Source: JANLTP01 sp031363055
GTDB taxonomy: Bacteria > Pseudomonadota > Gammaproteobacteria > Burkholderiales > Burkholderiaceae_E
Direction: 5' to 3'
DNA: 21,878 bases
Assembly: GCA_031363055.1 (NCBI GenBank)
Contig: JANLTP010000193.1
Span: forward strand, 1-21,878
Both the position numbers and the translations under genes were made by a program. Shown one piece after another: positions 7,601 through 14,540 of the stretch. The notes under the pieces are model-generated. The model did not search any database and was not told where the DNA came from. It was given only the letters and a program-made list of their open reading frames with translations. Every line of letters begins with the position of its first letter. Within the stretch, counting starts at the first letter, position 1.

Positions 7601-7706
7601 AACAAGCTGAAAGCGCAGGGTAGCTTTAAAACACATCGCGCTGAACAAGTCTTGAATATTTGGGCTTGTCCATCGCGGTAAATGTACATAAAAATCGGAG
7701 GCAACA

Positions 7707-7970
7707 ATGGCTTTAACCGCCAAGCATGACGAGTACTGGCGAAAGAACTTGCGGATTACCGCGATCTTGATGGTGATCTGGTTCGTGGTGACTTTTGTCA
7801 TCGGGTATTTCGCACGAGAATTGAATTTTAACTTTTTCGGCTGGCCGTTCTCGTTCTATATGGGAGCGCAGGGCTCACTGATTATTTACTGTTTGATCAT
7901 CTTGTATTACGCGATCTATATGGCCAAGCTGGACCGCGAATACGGAGTTGACGAAGGAGCGGACGAATGA
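7707..7970 (+). CDS. DUF4212 protein, symporter small subunit (TIGR03647-type)
   Basis: The 87-residue protein matches the small partner of VC_2705-type sodium:solute symporters. It opens with the KHDEYWRKNLR motif (residues 6-16), then has two hydrophobic helices (about 17-35 and 48-71) separated by FFGWPFSFYMGAQGS, and ends with AKLDREYGV. The family is almost always encoded directly before the symporter and is thought to form a complex with it in the inner membrane. GGAG at 7697-7700 precedes the ATG. Its stop overlaps the symporter start (ATGA), indicating translational coupling. Confidence 0.9.
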   Translation: MALTAKHDEYWRKNLRITAILMVIWFVVTFVIGYFARELNFNFFGWPFSFYMGAQGSLIIYCLIILYYAIYMAKLDREYGVDEGADE

Positions 7971-10021
7971 GTACGTCAACACAATCAAATTCAGCCTTCA
8001 ACTCGCAATTGAAGAAGGTGTACTCGTGGTACACCGGTGGCTTCCTGCTGTTTGTCGTCGCGCTGGCGATTTTCGAGCAAATGGGGATGCCCCGCCAGAC
8101 CATCGGTTATGTGTTTCTGGCGGCGACGGTTCTGCTGTATGCGGGTATCGGCGTCATGAGCCGAACCAATGATGCCGACGAGTACTACGTCGCCGGTCGC
8201 CGGGTACCGTCGCTGTTCAACGGCATGGCAACCGGTGCTGACTGGATGTCTGCTGCGTCCTTCATCGGTATGGCGGGTACGCTCTATCTGGCCGGCTACA
8301 ACGGACTGGCCTTTATCATGGGTTGGACCGGCGGTTATGTGCTGGTGGCACTGTTTCTGGCGCCCTATCTGCGCAAGTTCGGCCAGTTCACCATTCCGGA
8401 CTTTCTCGGCGCCCGGTTTGGCGGCAATATTCCGCGGATTGTCGGCTCGGTGATCGCCATTGTCTGCTCATTCACTTATGTGGTTGCGCAGATCTATGGT
8501 GTTGGACTGATCACGACTCGTTTGGCGGGTGTTGACTTTACGCTGGGTATCTTTCTTGGTTTGGGCGGTATTCTGGTCTGCTCGTTCCTGGGCGGCATGA
8601 AGGCGGTGACCTGGACTCAGGTGGCGCAATACATCATCTTGATTGTTGCCTATCTACTACCGGTCGTTTGGCTGGCGGTTAAACAAACCGGCGTGCCGAT
8701 CCCGCAGTTGATTTACGGCAGTCAGATGTCGAAAGTCACCGTACTTGAAGAAAAGCTCATTAACGACCCGAAAGAAAAAGAGGTTCGAGATATTTTCAAG
8801 TCACGCGCGGCCGCGGCTGATGTCAATCTGAAAGACACCGCCAAGTCCTATGCGGAGGGCAAATCAAGCCTAGAGGCCGCAGTGGCCAGTTCTGCGGATG
8901 CCGATGCCAAAGCCAAGGCGCAAGAGGCACTGAGCAAGTATCCGAAGACGGAAGCCGACGCCAAGGCGGCCTGGACGCGCGATAAAGCCGGTGCCGCTCG
9001 CGCCGCGCCGCCCTTGCGACACGGTGAGCCTTATCCGGGCGCCACGGAAAAGGCCCGCGACATTTCGCGCAAGAACTTCCTGGCGCTGGTGTTTTGCCTG
9101 ATGGTGGGTACGGCCGCGTTACCGCACATTTTGATGCGCTATTACACGACCCCATCGGTTCGAGAGGCTCGCGCATCGGTGACTTGGTCGCTGTTCTTCA
9201 TTTTTCTGTTGTACTTCACCGCGCCAGCATTGGCGGTCCTCGTCAAGTTCGTGATCTACAACGACATTGTGGGTTCGCTCTTCAAGGATCTTCCACAATG
9301 GGCACAAGCTTGGAACAAGGTCGACCCGAGCTTGCTGAATATCGTTGATTTGAACAAGGATGGCATTGTTCAATTGGCCGAGATCAGCATCGGTGGTGAT
9401 ATCGTGGTGCTGGCAACGCCCGAGATTGCCGGCTTGCCGTATGTCGTCTCGGGACTGGTAGCGGCCGGTGGATTGGCGGCTGCGCTATCAACAGCCGATG
9501 GCTTGCTGCTGACGATCGCCAATGCGCTGTCGCACGACCTGTACTACAAGGTGATTAATCCGAACGCGTCGACTTCACGGCGCGTTCTGATCTCGAAAAT
9601 CTTGTTACTGGTGGTCGCGGTGCTGGCGGCTTTGGTGGCGGCTCAGAAACCGGCCGACATTCTGTTCCTGGTGTCGGCGGCATTCTCACTGGCAGCGGCC
9701 GGATTTTTCCCGGCATTGACGTTGGGTATCTTCTGGAAACGTACCACCGGTATTGCGGCAACCCTCGGTATGGTCGCCGGCTTCGGCATCACGTTCTACT
9801 ACATGGTGCTGACGCAACCCTGGCTGCACAAGACCTTCGGCGTATCGACGCCGATTGCGTCGAACATCTGGTGGGATATCTCGCCGATTTCAGCCGGTAT
9901 CTTCGGTGTTCCGTTGGGTTTTGCCATCATTCTGTTGGTGACCTTGATCACCCCGGCACCGTCTCGCGAGACCCAGGAGATGGTCGAAAACGTCCGTTAT
10001 CCGAATCTGCGCGCAGCGTAA
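7967..10021 (+). CDS. Sodium:solute symporter, VC_2705 subfamily
   Basis: This 684-residue inner-membrane protein of the SSS family probably imports acetate or another short carboxylate with sodium; the substrate is inferred from family and the neighbouring acs remnant. The core motifs (NDADEYYVAGRRVP, GMATGADWMSAASFIGMAG, and the helix ending ALSTADGLLLTIANALSHDLYYK) place it in the VC_2705 (TIGR03648) branch near ActP. A charged, Ala/Lys-rich segment at residues 252-368 interrupts the membrane core. A perfect EF-hand-type loop (D461-x-N463-x-D465-G466 to E472) lies in a later extramembrane loop. The start overlaps DUF4212 and has AAGGAG upstream. A strong terminator follows the stop. Confidence 0.9.
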   Translation: MSTSTQSNSAFNSQLKKVYSWYTGGFLLFVVALAIFEQMGMPRQTIGYVFLAATVLLYAGIGVMSRTNDADEYYVAGRRVPSLFNGMATGADWMSAASFIGMAGTLYLAGYNGLAFIMGWTGGYVLVALFLAPYLRKFGQFTIPDFLGARFGGNIPRIVGSVIAIVCSFTYVVAQIYGVGLITTRLAGVDFTLGIFLGLGGILVCSFLGGMKAVTWTQVAQYIILIVAYLLPVVWLAVKQTGVPIPQLIYGSQMSKVTVLEEKLINDPKEKEVRDIFKSRAAAADVNLKDTAKSYAEGKSSLEAAVASSADADAKAKAQEALSKYPKTEADAKAAWTRDKAGAARAAPPLRHGEPYPGATEKARDISRKNFLALVFCLMVGTAALPHILMRYYTTPSVREARASVTWSLFFIFLLYFTAPALAVLVKFVIYNDIVGSLFKDLPQWAQAWNKVDPSLLNIVDLNKDGIVQLAEISIGGDIVVLATPEIAGLPYVVSGLVAAGGLAAALSTADGLLLTIANALSHDLYYKVINPNASTSRRVLISKILLLVVAVLAALVAAQKPADILFLVSAAFSLAAAGFFPALTLGIFWKRTTGIAATLGMVAGFGITFYYMVLTQPWLHKTFGVSTPIASNIWWDISPISAGIFGVPLGFAIILLVTLITPAPSRETQEMVENVRYPNLRAA

Positions 10022-10042
10022 ATTGCTGGTACGTCAAGAGTC

Positions 10043-10068
10043 AAGCCCGGCGAAAGCCGGGCTTTTTT
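10043..10068 (+). terminator. Intrinsic terminator of the symporter operon
   Basis: AAGCCCGGC (10043-10051), a GAAA loop and GCCGGGCTT (10056-10064) form a perfect GC-rich stem, followed by a T-run through 10068. It lies 22 bp after the symporter stop and separates this operon from the tRNA gene. Confidence 0.92.
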
Positions 10069-10121
10069 GTGGGCAAGTCCGGCCAGTACTGCATGCCGAA
10101 TACGGGCAGACGCTGCCGGTT

Positions 10122-10130
10122 TGCTAGAAT
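10122..10130 (+). promoter_or_regulatory. Extended -10 promoter of the tRNA-Ser gene
   Basis: TGCTAGAAT fits an extended -10 (TGn followed by TAGAAT) and ends 10 bp before the mature tRNA 5' end. The discriminator after it is GC-rich, as usual for stable-RNA promoters under stringent control. No good -35 hexamer is visible at 16-18 bp spacing, which fits an extended -10 type. Confidence 0.55.
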
Positions 10131-10140
10131 TCGCCGCTTC

Positions 10141-10231
10141 GGAGAGATGGATGAGTGGTTGAAGTCGCACGCCTGGAAAGCGTGTAAGGGTTTATAGCCC
10201 TTCCGGGGTTCGAATCCCCGTCTCTCCGCCA
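10141..10231 (+). tRNA. tRNA-Ser (GGA anticodon)
   Basis: The acceptor stem pairs GGAGAGA (10141-10147) with TCTCTCC (10221-10227), followed by discriminator G and an encoded CCA (10229-10231). The anticodon stem CACGC/GCGTG encloses the loop CTGGAAA with anticodon GGA at 10175-10177, reading UCC and UCU serine codons. A long variable arm (AAGGG/CCCTT) and a T arm (CGGGG TTCGAAT CCCCG) confirm a class II serine tRNA. No integrase or attachment-site duplication is seen nearby. Confidence 0.97.
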
Positions 10232-10247
10232 AGTATCGAAGCATCAT

Positions 10248-10625
10248 TCAGGTATGACTACGGGCAATCAGAGTAACGCCAATGCAGATGAAGGTAATAC
10301 CTGCCCAACCGGATAAGGCCAGCGATTCGCCCAACCAGTAGCGGGCAACCAATGCGTTCAACACATAGCCGATCGAGAGCATCGGATAGGCGATAGTCAC
10401 CGGAACCCTGGTCAACGCGATAATCCAGACGATGAGGCTGATGCCATAAAAGCTGAACCCCAACCAGTAGGGCCATTGTGAAAGTACTGCCAGGGCGCTG
10501 TCGAAAATCGATCGCCCGTTGAAGGGCTCAGGGCCTAATTTATTGGCCCCCAGTTTCAGCAATAGTTGGGCCAGCGCATTCAAAATGACGCCGATTAAAA
10601 TAAGTATGAAACTCAGAATGCTCAA
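10248..10625 (-). CDS. Small EamA/SMR-type transporter (ArnE-like)
   Basis: This protein of about 125 residues has four hydrophobic helices and the SMR/EamA half-size plan. It carries LNALAQLLLKLGA near the N-terminus and YPMLSIGYVLNALVARYWLGESL in the third to fourth helix region, resembling ArnE-like flippase subunits and small EamA proteins. Such half-size proteins work as dimers; the substrate is unknown. Family similarity begins at the TTG at 10625, preceded by GGGA. An in-frame ATG at 10673 would give 16 extra residues but would overlap the divergent kup start. It lies 16 bp from the tRNA 3' end. Confidence 0.75.
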   Translation of the reverse strand: MSILSFILILIGVILNALAQLLLKLGANKLGPEPFNGRSIFDSALAVLSQWPYWLGFSFYGISLIVWIIALTRVPVTIAYPMLSIGYVLNALVARYWLGESLALSGWAGITFICIGVTLIARSHT

Positions 10626-10661
10626 TATATTTCCCGAACTCAGCGCGAAGACTAGCAATTC

Positions 10662-12533
10662 ATGAGCACACATGCAAAAACCGGCATGACCGCGCTGACC
10701 ATTACAGTTCTGGGCGTCGTGTTCGGCGACATTGGCACCAGTCCTCTGTATGCCTTCAAGGAAGCGTTCGGCGGCAAGCATGCGTTACCGCTACAACCGG
10801 AGTATGTGTTCGCCGTACTGTCCATGATGTTCTGGACCGTGATGCTGGTGGTGTCGCTGAAATACGTACTTATCATGTTGCGATTCGATAATCAGGGCGA
10901 GGGCGGCGTGTTGGCGCTGGTTTCAATCGTTTCGCACAGTGTTCGTGAGCGGCCGTTACTGTTGGGTCTGGTGACGATTCTCGGGGCGTTCTCGGTGTCG
11001 CTGTTCTACGGCGACGCGGTCATTACCCCGGCGATCTCAGTGCTCTCGGCGGTCGAAGGCATTGCGGTGGCAGCGCCATCGCTGAGTCATTTTATTGTGC
11101 CGATTGCCCTGGTGATTCTGTTGGGCCTTTTTATGATGCAGCGACACGGTACCGCGACCGTAGGCGCGTTGTTTGGGCCGATCATGATCGTCTGGTTCCT
11201 GACCTTGGCCGTCCTGGGCCTGATCAGCATCTGGCAGTACCCGCTGATTTTGCAGGCGCTCGATCCGAGATTTGCACTCGGCTTTGCGATGCAATCGCCG
11301 GGCCTGGCCTTCATCGCGCTCGGCGCTGTCTTCCTTTGCATGACCGGTGCCGAGGCCATGTACGCCGACATGGGCCACTTTGGCTTGAAGCCGATTCGGC
11401 TGGCCTGGTTCAGCTTTGTGTTGCCGTCGCTGATGATCAATTACTTTGGCCAAGGCGCGCTGGTGTTGCGTAATCCGGCGGCGATCACCAATCCGTTTTA
11501 TCTGCTCGCGCCTGATACCTTGCTGGTTCCGTTGATCATTCTGTCGACGCTAGCCACCGTGGTTGCATCACAAGCGACGATTTCCGGTGCGTTCTCAGCA
11601 ACGCAGCAGGCCTCGCGGCTGAACTTTCTGCCCCGCATGCGGGTTTCGCACACGTCTGAATCTTCCTCCGGGCAAATTTATATTCCGCTGGTGAACTGGA
11701 TTTTGCTGGTGCTGGTGGTGGTCCTGGTGCTGACCTTCAGAAGCTCCGAGAATCTCGCCTCGGCTTATGGTATTGCGGTTGCCGGCGATCTGTTTCTGAC
11801 CAGTATCATCATGATGATTGGCTTGCCGTTCCTGGTCAATCGCCATAAGGCTTGGCTGTGGCCGGCGTTTATCGCTTTTGCCGTTCTAGAGCTGCTGTTT
11901 TTTGCCGCCAATGCTACGAAAATTCTGGACGGTGGCTGGTTTCCTTTGGTTCTGGCGTCGATCATGTTCACGGTGCTGACCACCTGGCGTGTCGGTATCG
12001 AGATCATGCGCGCGCGCAAGGGCACCGATGTCCGCAAGGTCGACGACGGTCTTGAGCTTGATCTGACGGGTATTCCGCGCGTGCCGGGCACGGCGATCTT
12101 TTTCTCGTCGACTCGGGCTGGCTGCCCAAGTGCGTTTCTGCATAATTTGAAGCACAATAAAATTGTTCATGCGACGACCATTTTCTTGACGGTCGAATTT
12201 GATGATGCACCTCGAATTTCCGAGGCTGAGCGGGTCGAACTGGTTCGCGGCAAGAACGGACTGGTTCGGGTAGTGTCGCATTTTGGTTTTCGTGAAGACC
12301 CGCGAATCGCCGAAGTGCTTCGCCAAATGTCGCGCAAGGGTCTCACCGTTGATCTTGACGAGACGTCCTTCTTTACCAGCAAACCGACCATTGTGTCGGT
12401 CAGTCGTCGCGGCATGTTCGGTTGGCGTCGCAGCCTGTTTGGCTGGATGATGCAGAACAGCCCCAGTGTCGCCAATTATTTTGGATTACCGCCGAACCGG
12501 GTTATTGAGTTGGGCGCACAAGTTGGAATTTGA
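10662..12533 (+). CDS. kup: Kup-type low-affinity potassium uptake protein
   Basis: Kup imports potassium with protons across the inner membrane. The 623-residue protein has the signature LGVVFGDIGTSPLYAFKEAF (residues 17-36), GEGGVLALVSI in the next loop, about twelve hydrophobic helices up to residue 445 and the usual soluble C-terminal domain. Its length is typical of bacterial Kup. The ATG at 10662 has only a weak purine stretch upstream. The start region is divergent from the small transporter gene with only 36 bp between them, so promoters must overlap coding sequence. parE follows after 9 bp. Confidence 0.95.
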   Translation: MSTHAKTGMTALTITVLGVVFGDIGTSPLYAFKEAFGGKHALPLQPEYVFAVLSMMFWTVMLVVSLKYVLIMLRFDNQGEGGVLALVSIVSHSVRERPLLLGLVTILGAFSVSLFYGDAVITPAISVLSAVEGIAVAAPSLSHFIVPIALVILLGLFMMQRHGTATVGALFGPIMIVWFLTLAVLGLISIWQYPLILQALDPRFALGFAMQSPGLAFIALGAVFLCMTGAEAMYADMGHFGLKPIRLAWFSFVLPSLMINYFGQGALVLRNPAAITNPFYLLAPDTLLVPLIILSTLATVVASQATISGAFSATQQASRLNFLPRMRVSHTSESSSGQIYIPLVNWILLVLVVVLVLTFRSSENLASAYGIAVAGDLFLTSIIMMIGLPFLVNRHKAWLWPAFIAFAVLELLFFAANATKILDGGWFPLVLASIMFTVLTTWRVGIEIMRARKGTDVRKVDDGLELDLTGIPRVPGTAIFFSSTRAGCPSAFLHNLKHNKIVHATTIFLTVEFDDAPRISEAERVELVRGKNGLVRVVSHFGFREDPRIAEVLRQMSRKGLTVDLDETSFFTSKPTIVSVSRRGMFGWRRSLFGWMMQNSPSVANYFGLPPNRVIELGAQVGI

Positions 12534-12542
12534 ACGGAACTG

Positions 12543-14534
12543 ATGGCAACCCGAAAGAGCGAATACAGCGAATCGTCGATCAAGGTACTGAAGGGTCTCG
12601 AACCGGTGCGCCAGCGCCCCGGCATGTACACCCGAACCGACAGTCCTTTGCACATCATCCAGGAGGTGATCGATAACGCAGCCGATGAAGCCTTGGCCGG
12701 CTTCTGTCACGAAATTCAGGTCTGCCTGCATGCCGATGGCAGTGTCTCAGTAGAAGACGACGGCCGTGGCATTCCGGTTGGACTGCATCCGGAAGAGCTG
12801 GCACCGGTGGTCGAAATTGTCTTTACCCGCTTGCACGCGGGTGGCAAGTTCGACAAGAAAGATTCCGGCGCTTACAGCTTCTCGGGCGGTCTGCACGGCG
12901 TCGGCGTTTCGGTCACCAATGCGCTGTCAAAGCGGCTCGAAGTGCGGGTCTGGCGCGACGGCGCAGCGCACGACATCGTGTTCAGTGGCGGCGATGTCAC
13001 AACCCCCTTGAGGACGACGCCGACCAGCAAGGGCGAACGCAAAAGTGGTACCCGCGTTCGGTGTTGGCCGGACCCGAAATATTTTGATACCTTGAATTTC
13101 TCGATGGCCGACTTTGTCCAGTTGCTGCGCGCCAAAGCCGTGCTGCTGGCCGGTCTCAAGGTCACCTTGATCGATGAACGCGCCGACAGCAAGGAATCTA
13201 AAGTTCAAAGTTGGCAGTATTCCGAGGGCTTGCGCGGTTATCTGAGTGAGGCGCTGGCCCGAAGCAGTTCCTCGGATCCACTGATCCCCTTGCTGGAAGG
13301 CAGCCAGTTCGTGGCGGCCGGTCATGAAACCTTCGCGGCCGGCGAGGGTGCGCAATGGGTATTGGCGTGGACCGAAGAGGGCGCTGCCGTTCGTGAGTCT
13401 TATGTGAATCTGATTCCGACGCCGGCCGGTGGCACCCATGAATCGGGATTGCGTGAAGGCATGTTTGGTGCCATCAAGGGTTTTGTGGAGCTGCAGAACC
13501 TGTTGCCCAAGGGTGTCAAGCTGCTGCCCGAAGATGTGTTTGCGCGGTCCAGTTTTGTGTTGTCCGCAAAAGTGCTCGACCCGCAATTTCAGGGCCAGAT
13601 CAAGGAGCGATTGAATTCGCGTGATGCCGTACGACTGGTCGGCTCGCTGGTCAAGCCCGAGCTCGAGCTGTGGCTCAATCAACATGTTGATCAAGGCCGC
13701 AAGCTGGCCGATCTGGTGATTCGGCAAGCCCAGGCGCGCAGCCGCGCCGCACAGAAAGTCGAGAAGAAGAAGGGCTCCGGCGTCGCCGTGTTACCCGGCA
13801 AACTGACCGATTGTGAATCGACCGACTTGGCTAGAAACGAGTTGTTTCTGGTTGAAGGTGATTCGGCCGGCGGCTCAGCGAAGATGGGGCGTGATAAAGG
13901 CTTTCAGGCGATTCTGCCGCTGCGCGGCAAAGTCCTGAATACCTGGGAAACAGAGCGCGACCGGATCTTTGCGAACAACGAAGTGCATGACATAGCGGTG
14001 GCTATGGGGGTTGACGCGCACGGTGCCCATGACGAACCCGATCTGTCGAATTTGCGCTACGGCAAGATCTGTATTCTGTCGGACGCCGATGTCGATGGCT
14101 CCCATATTCAAGTGCTGCTGCTGACCTTGTTCTTCAAGCATTTTCCAATGCTGATTGCTCGCGGCAACATCTATATCGCGCGACCACCGTTGTACCGGAT
14201 TGACGTTCCGGCCCAAGGCAAGCGGCCATTGCGCAAGCTCTATTGTCTTGATGAAGGCGAGCTCAAACATGCCGAGGACAAGCTACGCAAGGATGGCCTG
14301 AAGGAAGGCGTCTGGAGCATTTCGCGATTCAAGGGTCTGGGTGAGATGAACGCCGAGCAGCTTTGGGAAACCACCATGAATCCGGATACGCGCCGGCTCA
14401 TGCCGGTCACTTATGGCGCGCTGGATCGCGCTGCGACGACCGCACGATTCACGATGTTGATGGGCAAAGGCGAAGCGGCCGCCCGACGCGCCTGGCTCGA
14501 GTTGCGCGGCAACGAGGCCGATGTCGATGTCTGA
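12543..14534 (+). CDS. parE: DNA topoisomerase IV subunit B
   Basis: ParE is the ATPase subunit of topoisomerase IV, which decatenates sister chromosomes. The 663-residue protein has the GHKL ATPase motifs EVIDNAADEA (41-50, E41 and N45), DDGRGIP (72-78) and GGLHGVG (115-121). The TOPRIM motifs are EGDSAGG (438-444) and DADVDG (514-519), where magnesium-binding acidic residues lie. Length and motif order suit ParE rather than GyrB, as does the immediate downstream parC. It starts 9 bp after kup and ends 6 bp before parC. Confidence 0.96.
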   Translation: MATRKSEYSESSIKVLKGLEPVRQRPGMYTRTDSPLHIIQEVIDNAADEALAGFCHEIQVCLHADGSVSVEDDGRGIPVGLHPEELAPVVEIVFTRLHAGGKFDKKDSGAYSFSGGLHGVGVSVTNALSKRLEVRVWRDGAAHDIVFSGGDVTTPLRTTPTSKGERKSGTRVRCWPDPKYFDTLNFSMADFVQLLRAKAVLLAGLKVTLIDERADSKESKVQSWQYSEGLRGYLSEALARSSSSDPLIPLLEGSQFVAAGHETFAAGEGAQWVLAWTEEGAAVRESYVNLIPTPAGGTHESGLREGMFGAIKGFVELQNLLPKGVKLLPEDVFARSSFVLSAKVLDPQFQGQIKERLNSRDAVRLVGSLVKPELELWLNQHVDQGRKLADLVIRQAQARSRAAQKVEKKKGSGVAVLPGKLTDCESTDLARNELFLVEGDSAGGSAKMGRDKGFQAILPLRGKVLNTWETERDRIFANNEVHDIAVAMGVDAHGAHDEPDLSNLRYGKICILSDADVDGSHIQVLLLTLFFKHFPMLIARGNIYIARPPLYRIDVPAQGKRPLRKLYCLDEGELKHAEDKLRKDGLKEGVWSISRFKGLGEMNAEQLWETTMNPDTRRLMPVTYGALDRAATTARFTMLMGKGEAAARRAWLELRGNEADVDV

Positions 14535-14540
14535 TGTCTC

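Noticed and set aside
10141..10231. tRNA-Ser as an integration site for a mobile element
   Set aside because: No integrase, no repeated tRNA 3' end and no foreign-looking cargo are found beside it.
10626..10781. Longer start of the small EamA/SMR-type transporter
   Set aside because: The extra residues overlap the 5' part of kup on the other strand and are not hydrophobic or family-like.
12927..13727. 266-codon open frame on the minus strand
   Set aside because: It is antisense to parE, with no family resemblance.
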